Made by a program: the position numbers and the translations under genes
Shown: positions 24,769 through 32,786 of the stretch, one piece after another
Position numbering within the stretch: the first letter of the stretch is position 1
Layout: each line of letters starts with the position of its first letter
Assembly: GCF_014698835.1 (NCBI RefSeq)
Contig: NZ_JACJTU010000049.1
Location: 1-49,519 of the forward strand
Length of the DNA: 49,519 nt
Source: Nostoc paludosum FACHB-159
Lineage (GTDB): Bacteria > Cyanobacteriota > Cyanobacteriia > Cyanobacteriales > Nostocaceae
Direction of reading: 5' to 3'
The notes under the pieces: model-generated
What the model was told of the DNA's origin: nothing
Database searches by the model: none
What the model saw: the letters and a program-made list of their open reading frames with translations, nothing else

Positions 24769-26118
24769 TCAATTTGAATCTTCAGTGGTAGATGTATTGT
24801 TACTGGCTCCATGAAATAGTTTTAAATCTGCTTTTAAAAAGTCGATAAACTGCCGTGCTGTGCGTCCAGAACGACCATTGTGGCGAGTTGCCCACTGTAG
24901 TGCTTGATATTCCAAATCTTCTTGGGTAATATTAATTTCAGCTTCTGCTGCTAGATGACTGACAATGTTTAAATAAGTTTTCTGGTTGGCTGGTTCAAAG
25001 GTCAAGGTTAAACCAAAGCGATCGCTAAATGAAAGCTTCTCCTGCATCGTATCCCAAGCATGGATTTCATCGTTATCTTTAGGCGCGGGTCTATCCACAA
25101 AAAACTCCCGAATCAAGTGACGACGATTAGAAGTAGCATAGACCACTACGTTTTGCGGTCTCGCGGTTAAATTACCCTCTAAAACAACCTTCAGCGCTTT
25201 AAAAGCATCATCATCTTCCTCAAATGAAAGGTCATCGACAAAAATAATAAATTTTTGTGGCACTCCCCGTAAATGTTCCACAATTTCTGGTAAATCTTTT
25301 AAATCGGATTTTGCAACTTCCAGCAAACAAAGAGGCCTTTCTTTATATTCATGCAATAAAGATTTTACTAAAGAAGATTTTCCTGAACCACGGCTACCAT
25401 AAAGTAATACATGCAGTGCTACCTCTCCTGATAATAAAAACTCGGTATTTTTAAGCAAAGCATCTCTTTGAGACTCATAACCTACAAGCGTGCTAAGCTT
25501 AACCGGATCTGGATATGGGATACCGATAAACTGTCCACTTCGCCAGCGGAAAGCCCGGTATTGAGCAAATAAACCAGAACCATATTGCCGATAATAAGCT
25601 GCTAACTCTTCTACAGCATCACCCCAATTATCTAACTCCTGTAGATATGCAGCAAATTTTGTCTCTCTTGCCAGCTTTTTTGGTTCCTCATACCACACTA
25701 CCGGCGAAATCGGCAAATGAGCGACATTTTGCACCCACTCGCTTAAAGCAGCACTGCTACATTCATAAAGGCTTTGCAATACTTGTAAATCGTGCCCAAC
25801 TGCTGCTACTAAAGCTGGGGATAAGTCTTGAAATTTCTGTTGTTGAGCAAGTTTTGTAAAAGGGTTATCACAAAAGAGAATTTGAGTGATTATATAATCT
25901 TCCCAATTTTGATTTCTCGCAGCCAAAGCATGAAAATAACTGCCGTAGGCTTGTAGACAACCTCGTGCATCGGCATCAGTGTAACGTATAGCTTGCAACA
26001 GGTCAATAAATGCCATCCCCACTTCGCCTTGGAGAACAGATTGGTAAAGTAAAAGTGACGCCGCTTGGCGCTGGAGATATTGAATTTTTGGATGGGAGGA
26101 AGTACTGGCCATTGGCAT
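24769..26118 (-). CDS. DUF815 AAA-type ATPase
   Basis: This 449-residue soluble ATPase has a Walker A motif at 241-248 (GSRGSGKS) and a Walker B near 293-302 (FIIFVDDLSFEEDD), followed by the sensor region VVVYATSNRRHLI. The N-terminal 190 residues are helical and family-specific. The C-terminal lid ends in HNGRSGRTARQFIDFL. This matches DUF815, a widespread AAA family with no fixed function. It is upstream of the TerB-C-like gene in the same direction, with 163 bases between them. Whether it belongs to that module is uncertain because DUF815 genes also occur alone. Confidence 0.9.
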   Translation of the reverse strand: MPMASTSSHPKIQYLQRQAASLLLYQSVLQGEVGMAFIDLLQAIRYTDADARGCLQAYGSYFHALAARNQNWEDYIITQILFCDNPFTKLAQQQKFQDLSPALVAAVGHDLQVLQSLYECSSAALSEWVQNVAHLPISPVVWYEEPKKLARETKFAAYLQELDNWGDAVEELAAYYRQYGSGLFAQYRAFRWRSGQFIGIPYPDPVKLSTLVGYESQRDALLKNTEFLLSGEVALHVLLYGSRGSGKSSLVKSLLHEYKERPLCLLEVAKSDLKDLPEIVEHLRGVPQKFIIFVDDLSFEEDDDAFKALKVVLEGNLTARPQNVVVYATSNRRHLIREFFVDRPAPKDNDEIHAWDTMQEKLSFSDRFGLTLTFEPANQKTYLNIVSHLAAEAEINITQEDLEYQALQWATRHNGRSGRTARQFIDFLKADLKLFHGASNNTSTTEDSN

Positions 26119-26220
26119 TGCTTAATTATTCATCAATCAACTCGGTGATGTAGCTAAACAGCTATGGTAAATTGTCTGCTGACCTTGGCAGCAAAAACAA
26201 AATCTACATAGGTTTTAACA

Positions 26221-26541
26221 ATGAATTTAAGTATAATCGCTGCTTTTGCTTACGGCATATTGGCGATCGCTGGTGGCATTATTGGTTATATTCAAGCTAG
26301 AAGCAAGGTTTCACTTGTCAGTGGTAGCATTAGCGGTTTATTACTAATTATTGCCGCTTACCTCCAACTCCAAGGACAAGCTCAGGGTTTAATTTTAGCC
26401 ATCTTCGTCACTACTGTTTTAGTAGTGTTCTTTGCTTTTAGACTGGCTAAAACTCGCAAGTTTATGCCTGCTGGATTGATGACTATTTTAGGTATGCTAG
26501 CACTGGCGGTGATGCTGAACGAAATTGTCGCCATCAGGTAA
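26221..26541 (+). CDS. TMEM14-family small membrane protein
   Basis: The 106-residue protein consists of four hydrophobic helices. Gly-rich segments such as GILAIAGGIIGYIQARSKVS and LVSGSISGLLLI match the TMEM14/UPF0136 family, whose plant members act in chloroplast fatty-acid export and whose animal members affect heme transport. In cyanobacteria the role is unknown. It is divergent from the DUF815 gene and appears to be transcribed alone. Confidence 0.88.
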   Translation: MNLSIIAAFAYGILAIAGGIIGYIQARSKVSLVSGSISGLLLIIAAYLQLQGQAQGLILAIFVTTVLVVFFAFRLAKTRKFMPAGLMTILGMLALAVMLNEIVAIR

Positions 26542-26818
26542 CGTTACGGGGAGGCGGGGATGGGAAGATGGGGAGAGTTTGGAATAATTAAGTAATTATC
26601 CGAACTTGAGGTAACAACTGTTCTCCAGTCCCTAAGCATCCTTCTTTTTTTGAACACAGTATTACTCTCCCTGTTGTGAGTACTTTAATTAGTACATTTA
26701 TATTACAGTAGAGTTGTTATCTTTCCTTAGGGAACTCCAAAAAATAAATTATCCAATTTGTCTACTCAATTAGACTTCTTTCTTCCTTGTCCCCATCCGC
26801 CCATCCCCAACCCAAATA

Positions 26819-28069
26819 TTACTCACTCTTAACTGTGCGGCTAAAAACTCGGTAATATAGCCAAGTACTAGTTTCCTTCAAGGGAAACAGCAGATAAGTT
26901 AGAGGATTGATTGTCACAATAATATTTCGGAAGTCTCGCTTTGCTAAAAACAAGACCGCACGAGCAACTTGCTGTGCAGACATTACTCCATAAGGGTTAA
27001 GTTGACTTTTAAAAGGGCCAAGAATTAACTTGCGAATGATACAGTTGCTATCCAAGCGTTTGAGAGTGACAATATCTCCTAGCGCTCGTTTGCTGAGTTC
27101 ATAAAGGGGACTCAGTGCTGGCGACACCTCAGCCTCAGAAGTGTTAACCCAAATTTCCTTAGTTGCTTTGGCTTGTGGCCCTGTGACAGTCGCCAAAAAT
27201 ATATCCATCAACCGCAATGCGGAAAAAGTATTCACTTCGTATGAAGAGTTGATAGCATCGGGTGTACGGCTCGTGTAGACATTGACCCCGTGGTTGATAA
27301 TTAAAATATCGATTTTCTGTAAACTTTCCTTAAGCTCAGCTTCATTGCCCAATTGCCAAGAAATCACCTTTACCCCAGTTTGCTCGGCTAATTTTTCTGG
27401 ATTTGTGGTTAATGCCACGACTTTAGCATTACACTTGACAAGTTCAGCCGTTAATGCTTGTCCCAAAGCTCCTGACGCTCCAGTTAAAGCTACAGTTTTA
27501 CCCTTGAGAGATAGGGCTGTTCCCAGTATTTTATCGACTAAGGGAAAGACGCCACTGTAATAAGCGTTGACATCATCAAAATGGTGGCGCCAATGATAAG
27601 ACCGATTTACCCACCAAATCGAGGGAATGGTTTCTAAAGGGCCGGGTAAGTGATTGTAATCTGTATCAATTTTTCCTTGAAAATATCGTAAAGATGCGCC
27701 ATACAAGAACGTGCAAGCATAAGCAACTCCCAGCCATAAGCCCGTTTGTGGGACAATTAAGGCAATTAAGGTTGATGCTACTACCAGTAAGCTTGATTCT
27801 AAAATGTCGTGATAAAGCTGAGATTCTTGGTAAATTTTTAAAGAAACAACCGATAAATCCCGACGATAAGCCATGTGGTGCTTATTGTGCCATTTTGCAA
27901 GCCAATTCACCTGGTGACACAAAGCATGGTAAACGTCTCTTAAGACCTCAGCGAGTAAAAGCGAGAACAGCCCCCAAGTCGCAAACTGTAAGCAGGCATT
28001 GACTAAAACCCAATTTATTTGTAAATTTGCCCCAATTTCAATCCAGCTTTGTGCAAATGTTTTTATCAT
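26819..28069 (-). CDS. bifunctional fatty acid hydroxylase/desaturase and short-chain dehydrogenase
   Basis: The 416-residue protein joins two enzymes. The N-terminal membrane half has di-iron histidine clusters: His48 and His52, WHNKHH (His61, 64, 65) and YHWRHH (His159, 162, 163), as in the sterol desaturase/fatty acid hydroxylase superfamily. The C-terminal half has the nucleotide-binding TGASGALG at 196-203 and the SDR catalytic pair YELSK (Tyr323, Lys327). The NNAG-like position reads NHGVN, which is normal for divergent SDRs. The fusion suggests a membrane lipid substrate that is hydroxylated or desaturated and then reduced or oxidised. This fusion is recurrent in cyanobacteria; the substrate is not known to me. 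Confidence 0.88.
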   Translation of the reverse strand: MIKTFAQSWIEIGANLQINWVLVNACLQFATWGLFSLLLAEVLRDVYHALCHQVNWLAKWHNKHHMAYRRDLSVVSLKIYQESQLYHDILESSLLVVASTLIALIVPQTGLWLGVAYACTFLYGASLRYFQGKIDTDYNHLPGPLETIPSIWWVNRSYHWRHHFDDVNAYYSGVFPLVDKILGTALSLKGKTVALTGASGALGQALTAELVKCNAKVVALTTNPEKLAEQTGVKVISWQLGNEAELKESLQKIDILIINHGVNVYTSRTPDAINSSYEVNTFSALRLMDIFLATVTGPQAKATKEIWVNTSEAEVSPALSPLYELSKRALGDIVTLKRLDSNCIIRKLILGPFKSQLNPYGVMSAQQVARAVLFLAKRDFRNIIVTINPLTYLLFPLKETSTWLYYRVFSRTVKSE

Positions 28070-28183
28070 GTTTGTTCACACTCGTTTTTCTTAATCATTC
28101 TTCATGATGGATTAAGGTCGAGTCTAGAGCAAGAGTAGCGGAGGGATGGGCAGGGAGCAGGGGGAGCCCAAAACAATAAAAGT

Positions 28184-28208
28184 AGAGACGTTGCATTGCA
28201 ACGTCTCT
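28184..28208. terminator. palindromic hairpin after the MbtH-like gene
   Basis: AGAGACGTTGC and GCAACGTCTCT form an 11-bp perfect stem with a 3-base loop. It lies 61 bases past the MbtH-like stop codon and before the desaturase fusion gene. It shares outer arms with the hairpins at 17459 and 33543 but has different inner bases that still pair. Confidence 0.6.
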
Positions 28209-28268
28209 TGTTAATGCGTAGATGGGTTATGAGGTTTTGGAATTAGAACTGGGTAAGAAATGCCCTAA

Positions 28269-28613
28269 CTAGGATCTACCCGCAGCTTCTTCCATTGCCT
28301 TGCGAAGGCTAAGTGGTCTCATATCAGTCCAAACTTCTTTGATGTAAGCCAGACATTCTTCTTTCGAGCCAGTTTTGCTGGCATCTTTCCAGCCAAGGGG
28401 AAGCTCTCTGTCGGCTGGCCATATCGAATACTGCTCCTCATAATTTACTATAACTCTGTAAACTGTATTATCTACAGTTTCATCAGTAGCTGTTGTCATT
28501 AAGACATTCGCACTGCTGAAATTAAAAGCAAAAGCAGGGGTTACTGGCCATGAAAAGACAACAGAGAATAGAACACTAGCTACAACCACTAGTTTGATAA
28601 TTGCATTCTTCAT
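28269..28613 (-). CDS. MbtH-like protein with an N-terminal signal peptide
   Basis: Residues 57-100 carry the full MbtH signature: NYEEQYSIWPADRELPLGW (57-75) and, after a helix, YIKEVWTDMRP. The three conserved tryptophans (65, 75, 95) are present. MbtH proteins normally are about 70 residues and bind adenylation domains of nonribosomal peptide synthetases in the cytoplasm. This one has an extra N-terminus of 38 residues that looks like a signal peptide: Lys-containing start, hydrophobic core (VVVASVLFSVVF) and a cleavage site after Ala29 (PAFA). An internal ATG at 28499 (Met39) would give a 76-residue canonical protein. No Shine-Dalgarno sequence is convincing for either start. No peptide synthetase gene is in the window. 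Confidence 0.85.
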   Translation of the reverse strand: MKNAIIKLVVVASVLFSVVFSWPVTPAFAFNFSSANVLMTTATDETVDNTVYRVIVNYEEQYSIWPADRELPLGWKDASKTGSKEECLAYIKEVWTDMRPLSLRKAMEEAAGRS

Positions 28614-28752
28614 AATTTAAGTCTTTTTGTGTTTTTATTGATACCGGAACCATTTAACGCTGAGGTTATCTTCTGGCTTTTATTATTAAAATGCAAGGAC
28701 AGATAAGACAGTTAAGACACTTAAGCAAATTTTTAATAAAAATTAAACAATC

Positions 28753-28869
28753 AGGACTTACGCAAAATATCTCTCAAACTCTCATTTCTCCGTGAACTCT
28801 GTGCCTCTGTGGTAGCCTGCGGCAAGCCGCTTTGCGTCTACGTTCTTCCGTGACTCGTGCGTAAGTCCT
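28753..28869. mobile_element. MITE-like element with 12-bp perfect terminal inverted repeats
   Basis: The ends are AGGACTTACGCA (28753-28764) and TGCGTAAGTCCT (28858-28869). The 117-base element carries CTCTGTGCCTCTGTGG and the GC-rich TAGCCTGCGGCAAGCCGC, which is also inside the element at 5639-5832. There is no coding capacity. A degenerate half copy is near 5569. Confidence 0.75.
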
Positions 28870-29251
28870 CAGGACAATTGCAGCGGCAATCGAGCATTTA
28901 TTATTATTTGAAACTATAATTTTGCTTTTTATCCAGTAATTTATCTTGAAGAAAACCATTGAATAAAAAATGTTTTTACTTATATCAAAACGTAAATCAA
29001 ACTATTATTAAAACCCATATTTTCTTATAGTTTATTATTGGCGATCGCATTGGAATCCCCCGCTATATCAGGTACTGCTGATTATTGCTAAGGGAGGATG
29101 TCAAAAATTAACGCCTGGCGATCGCTTCATAAAGCAGCACTCCCATAAGTAACCATTATTTGTATCACCGCAAGCCTCCAAGCGACATAAATCACCTAGC
29201 AGTAAGGCTTTGGGGTATCAATTATGAAAATTTAAGCAAAAAATAATTACC

Positions 29252-29277
29252 AACCGGGCAAAATGTCCGGTTTTTTT
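29252..29277 (+). terminator. rho-independent terminator without an upstream gene
   Basis: The stem AACCGGGCA/TGTCCGGTT (one G-U pair) has an AAA loop and a run of seven T at 29271-29277. It is strong and oriented plus. The nearest upstream plus-strand gene ends 2.7 kb away, so it probably ends an unannotated small RNA starting somewhere after 28870. Confidence 0.7.
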
Positions 29278-29714
29278 AGCTTTGTGATGATAAATAAAAA
29301 TAATAACGTTGAAAGTCATGCTTCGTACCCCGAAGAATTGCTGAAATTCTTCGCTGCTTTCAGGATGACTACTGACAACATCTGCCGCCAATCAGTTTTT
29401 TTTGCTGGGGATGCTGCTAATCCGCTACAAACAAGGGAGACAGAGCTATATAAAAAGGCTCTACCACAAAATTTACTCTAGATGTGTCTAAGTAACTATG
29501 CTGAGGAAGTGTAAAGATGCCACGCTGTCATGGAGGCAATTTTAAAGCAATTATAAAGAGCTAGGTGCCATTTTGGCAGGTTTGAATCGTAAATATGCGA
29601 TATTAGTAGATTGTACAAATGTTTATTCTTGTTCCTATCTACTCAAAACTGCTAAGGCTGGGCGAATTCTAACACGGATGAATTTACGGTAATTTACGAA
29701 GTAGGAAATAATAC

Positions 29715-30950
29715 ATGGTATTATCACTGTCTTCTCATAACGTTATCCAGTATCTGCAAGATGCGGATCTGTGTAACTCAGAAGGTGGCACGGATGAATC
29801 TAATTTGCCAGGGAGTAGCAAGAAAAATTTCAATTTAGTTGTAACTCTTGCTGATAATCGCAAACTGCTCCTTAAACAAGAACGTAACGTTAACAGTGAA
29901 GGCCAGCCCCATGAGTTATTTAAAGAATGGCTGTTTCACCAATTGCTCCAGCAGTTTCCAGTTTTCGGTAATGTTTCGGCGATCGCACCATTAGTAGTGC
30001 ATTTTGACGAAGAAAATTCTATCCTTGTCCGCAACTACCTAAGTGACTACCTAGAGCTTGGGAAAGTATACCACAATAATGAAATTTTTCCACCAGAAAT
30101 TGCTTATGCTATCGGCACGACTTTGGCAGGACTGCATCGTACAACCTTCCAACGTCGAGAATATAAAGATTTTATGGCAGCTGCTCCCCAAGGAGAGTTT
30201 CGCTATGGCTTTTACAATCCAGCCCAAGGGGTAGGATCGATTAGTCCGGAGATTTTTGGTACTGTTCCCAGTGATGCGTTGAAATTCTATGTTCTCTATC
30301 AACAATACGAGAGTTTGGAATCTGCGATCGCAGATTTGGCATATGAGTGGAACCCTTGCTGCTTAACTCACAACGACCTGAAATTGGACAACATTTTAGT
30401 TCATTCTCGCTGGCAGCAACTAGATAATTGCCTAGTGCGGCTAATTGATTGGGAAGCTTGTGGTTGGGGAGATCCAGCTTTTGATTTAGGAACTTTATTA
30501 GCAAGCTATTTACAAATTTGGCTCAAGAGTCTGGTAGTAGACCCTACCATTGAATTAGAAGAATCTCTGAATTTGGCGTTGATACCCCTAGAGATTTTAC
30601 AGCCTTCAATGATTGCCCTCATCAGGTCTTACCTCAATGCTTTCCCGATGATTTTGGAATACCGTAGTGACTTTATTTCGCGGGTTCTCCAATTTGCAGG
30701 GCTGGCACTGATTCATCAAATTCAGAATATAATTACCTGCCGAAAATACTTTAGCAATACTGAGATATGTATGCTGCAAGTAGCTAAAAGTTTACTCACT
30801 ATGCCAGAACAGGCTGTGCTGACTATTTTCGGGATCTCACAATCAGAAATTGTCAACCCTGTGGCCAAAATCCATAAACTTCCTCAACCTCAAAAAGAAC
30901 AGCAGTTACTTCGCATTTATTACGAAAAAACTCGACTTCGTGGTTGCTAA
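29715..30950 (+). CDS. APH-fold phosphotransferase (LxmK/TvaC-like candidate)
   Basis: The 411-residue protein has an aminoglycoside phosphotransferase-type kinase fold. A nucleotide-loop lysine candidate lies in RKLLLKQER, the catalytic loop is LTHNDLKLDNIL (Asp221, Asn226) and the metal-binding aspartate is in RLIDWEACGWGDPAFDLG (Asp245). The C-terminal ~130 residues are helical. The next gene, 249 bases downstream, encodes a HopA1-family protein. APH plus HopA1 pairs act as Ser/Thr kinase and phospho-lyase in class V lanthipeptide and thioamitide loci, so this could phosphorylate a precursor peptide; that is inference from pairing. An antibiotic kinase or other small-molecule kinase is the alternative. 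Confidence 0.85.
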   Translation: MVLSLSSHNVIQYLQDADLCNSEGGTDESNLPGSSKKNFNLVVTLADNRKLLLKQERNVNSEGQPHELFKEWLFHQLLQQFPVFGNVSAIAPLVVHFDEENSILVRNYLSDYLELGKVYHNNEIFPPEIAYAIGTTLAGLHRTTFQRREYKDFMAAAPQGEFRYGFYNPAQGVGSISPEIFGTVPSDALKFYVLYQQYESLESAIADLAYEWNPCCLTHNDLKLDNILVHSRWQQLDNCLVRLIDWEACGWGDPAFDLGTLLASYLQIWLKSLVVDPTIELEESLNLALIPLEILQPSMIALIRSYLNAFPMILEYRSDFISRVLQFAGLALIHQIQNIITCRKYFSNTEICMLQVAKSLLTMPEQAVLTIFGISQSEIVNPVAKIHKLPQPQKEQQLLRIYYEKTRLRGC

Positions 30951-31199
30951 TCAGAGGAAACCGAACAGCAATAATTCAGAATTCAGGAGTCAAAGTAGTT
31001 CCCAAATAAACAAAATATTTGATAAACGAATACAGCAATCACAGTGTATTTATTTTGAATTCTGAATTATGAGTCTTGAATTCTTACGAAATTTTAAATT
31101 CTTCTGCGTATTATTTCTCTTATCATAAATCTCATAGGATTTTGCTCCATAGTAGTTTTATGATTTGAAATTTTATCTCTTTGAGTTCTAAATGGATTA

Positions 31200-32297
31200 A
31201 TGCTATATTCTGCCAATCAACCGCTGAATTCTCTATTGGATATTGCTAGGAATATTCAGATTGAGTCAAATTTTTGTATTTACCACCCCAACTATCAACC
31301 CTTTGCTCTGCCGACTAAAGTAGCTGATAGATTTCAGCAAACCCCGGCAGATTTGCAACAAAAGTATCTGAGTCTACTACTGCGAAATTTTCTCTATGGG
31401 ATCTATTACAATGGCTCTCTACAAAGTAGTTTGACAGTCAATACCGATACTAAATATCACACATATAAATATAATTTAGCAGATAGTTCTATTTCGGATA
31501 TTGATTGGGACTTCTACAGACAACTGCACGAAAGTAATCACGGTGTAGGCTACTTTGACTCAAAATGGGAAGTGTTGCGGCAAGAACCTGATGGTACGAT
31601 GGCGGTAACAAAAGGCGGTTTAACACTTTATATTGAGCCAGACTGTCACTTAGAATCGAGTAAAAAATCTACCAAAGTGGGTGACAAAGTAGCAATTTGG
31701 ATGCCTAAAAATCGCCTACAAAACGGTTGTTATGTGGCAGTTAGTAATGTGGCACAGGAAGAGCAAAGCAATCCAGACAGCGATTTAGGAGCAGGACGAA
31801 TCTACTTTAACTTAACCCCATCTGGTGCGATCGCTCTAATGGAGAGCCTAACACTGCAACTGAATGCAGCCTCTATTCGTTTTAGCTTTCAGGTTCTCCA
31901 CAATCCCTCTGCATACGGACGCTATGATTCAGGGGTACTCTACTTTCAACTCCAAGACTATCAAGCAATCCACACCATCCTTGAGAGAGTTTATCCAGAA
32001 AATCAATTTTATTTCCAGCCCGAAATTCCTTTGTTTACAAAATTTTTAGCACCAGGGTTAGGTTTAGCTGAAGAACCAAGTCAAAAATTTGCCGCACAAG
32101 AAAGTTTTGGCATGAACCGGTGTCAAATCGTTGCTAATGCTTTATTGGAAGCTTGGCAAAAAGGTAAGAACGCAATGGAAGAACGCATGAGAGTGATTAA
32201 CCAACACTTTACACGCCACGCCCTTGACTTGCAGCGTCCCTACCTTAACCCGAATTCTCAAGATATTTATATTCCCCTAAAACTACAGCAGATTTAA
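31200..32297 (+). CDS. HopA1-family protein (candidate phospho-Ser/Thr lyase)
   Basis: The 365-residue soluble protein has segments typical of the HopA1 family: LRNFLYGIYYNGSL near 62-75, DWDFYRQLHESNHGVGYFDS near 100-120, VGDKVAIWMPKNRLQNGCYV near 160-180, AGRIYFNLTPSGAIALM near 200, and SFQVLHNPSAYGRYDSGVLY near 235. The family was named from a Pseudomonas type III effector but is widespread in bacteria. HopA1 proteins related to LxmY of lexapeptide and TvaD of thioviridamide work with an APH-type kinase to dehydrate Ser/Thr. The adjacent APH-type gene supports the same role here. No precursor gene or cyclase was found next to it. Confidence 0.82.
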   Translation: MLYSANQPLNSLLDIARNIQIESNFCIYHPNYQPFALPTKVADRFQQTPADLQQKYLSLLLRNFLYGIYYNGSLQSSLTVNTDTKYHTYKYNLADSSISDIDWDFYRQLHESNHGVGYFDSKWEVLRQEPDGTMAVTKGGLTLYIEPDCHLESSKKSTKVGDKVAIWMPKNRLQNGCYVAVSNVAQEEQSNPDSDLGAGRIYFNLTPSGAIALMESLTLQLNAASIRFSFQVLHNPSAYGRYDSGVLYFQLQDYQAIHTILERVYPENQFYFQPEIPLFTKFLAPGLGLAEEPSQKFAAQESFGMNRCQIVANALLEAWQKGKNAMEERMRVINQHFTRHALDLQRPYLNPNSQDIYIPLKLQQI

Positions 32298-32786
32298 AGT
32301 TGGTGAAATACACAAACATTCATCTGATAACTAGCTATAAAACCTGTTGGAATTCTGAGCGATCGCGCCTTGGTGGAGCTTTTTTAGCTCCGCTATTGTG
32401 TAAATATGTTATGAAAATATCTTGAACATTTATATACTCTATTTTTATTCTTCGTCATAAAATTTTCACGTTATAGCAGTATTATTTCGGTATCTAATTA
32501 CTTATGTAAAAAGGCAAAAGGCAAAAGGCAAGAGGCAAAGGGAATAAATACCGGCGAGGTCGCTTACCATGCCAGCAAGGTCACTTACGATATGAGCGAG
32601 GTCGCTTCCGTTACAAGCGAAGCCACTAAAGAATGATTTTAAAACCCCGACATCAAAAACTGCCAACTTTGTTGCCTATTGGCTATTGCCTCTTGCCTAA
32701 GTCCCCAGTCCCTTGCCGTAAAACTTTTAGTAATTTTCTAACAGCGAATAAAATGGAACAGCAATACACCCTGCTGTGACACATTA
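32298..32786. other. intergenic region with heptad and 21-bp tandem repeats
   Basis: No gene is supported. A hairpin GGAGCT/AGCTCC (32375-32391) may end the HopA1 transcript. Heptad repeats AAAGGCA lie at 32507-32541, and a 21-bp tandem repeat at 32552-32634. Two tiny ATG frames (8 and 14 codons) inside the 21-bp repeat are not convincing genes. Confidence 0.6.
32552..32634. repeat. 21-bp tandem repeat, about 3.5 copies
   Basis: Units such as CGGCGAGGTCGCTTACCATGC, each 21 bases and diverged at several positions, repeat at 32552, 32573 and 32594, with a partial copy at 32615. The conserved core is GCGAGGTCGCTT. A period of 21 keeps one frame open, but no start codon precedes it. Confidence 0.7.

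Larger units (their letters stand above)
28614..29714. other. long intergenic region with MITE-like element and sRNA-type terminator
   Basis: About 1.1 kb without a convincing gene. It holds the MITE-like element at 28753-28869, several HIP1-related GCGATCGC sites, and a rho-independent terminator at 29252-29277 with no gene upstream on its strand. A plus-strand frame at 29263-29481 starts inside that terminator and has unlikely composition. A 40-50 codon frame ending at about 29691 has only a TTG start. Confidence 0.6.

Noticed and set aside
28774..28959. 61-codon minus-strand frame within the MITE-like element
   Set aside because: The frame lies across the element's inverted ends and inner repeat; composition is repeat-driven.
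29263..29481. 72-codon plus-strand frame upstream of the APH-type gene, considered as a RiPP precursor
   Set aside because: It starts inside the terminator hairpin, has no ribosome binding site, and lacks a Ser/Thr/Cys-rich core. Composition looks like translated spacer.
29542..29691. About 48-codon open frame ending ...ILTRMNLR just before the APH-type gene, considered as a precursor peptide
   Set aside because: Only a TTG start is available and no Shine-Dalgarno sequence; the two Cys residues alone are not enough to support a precursor.
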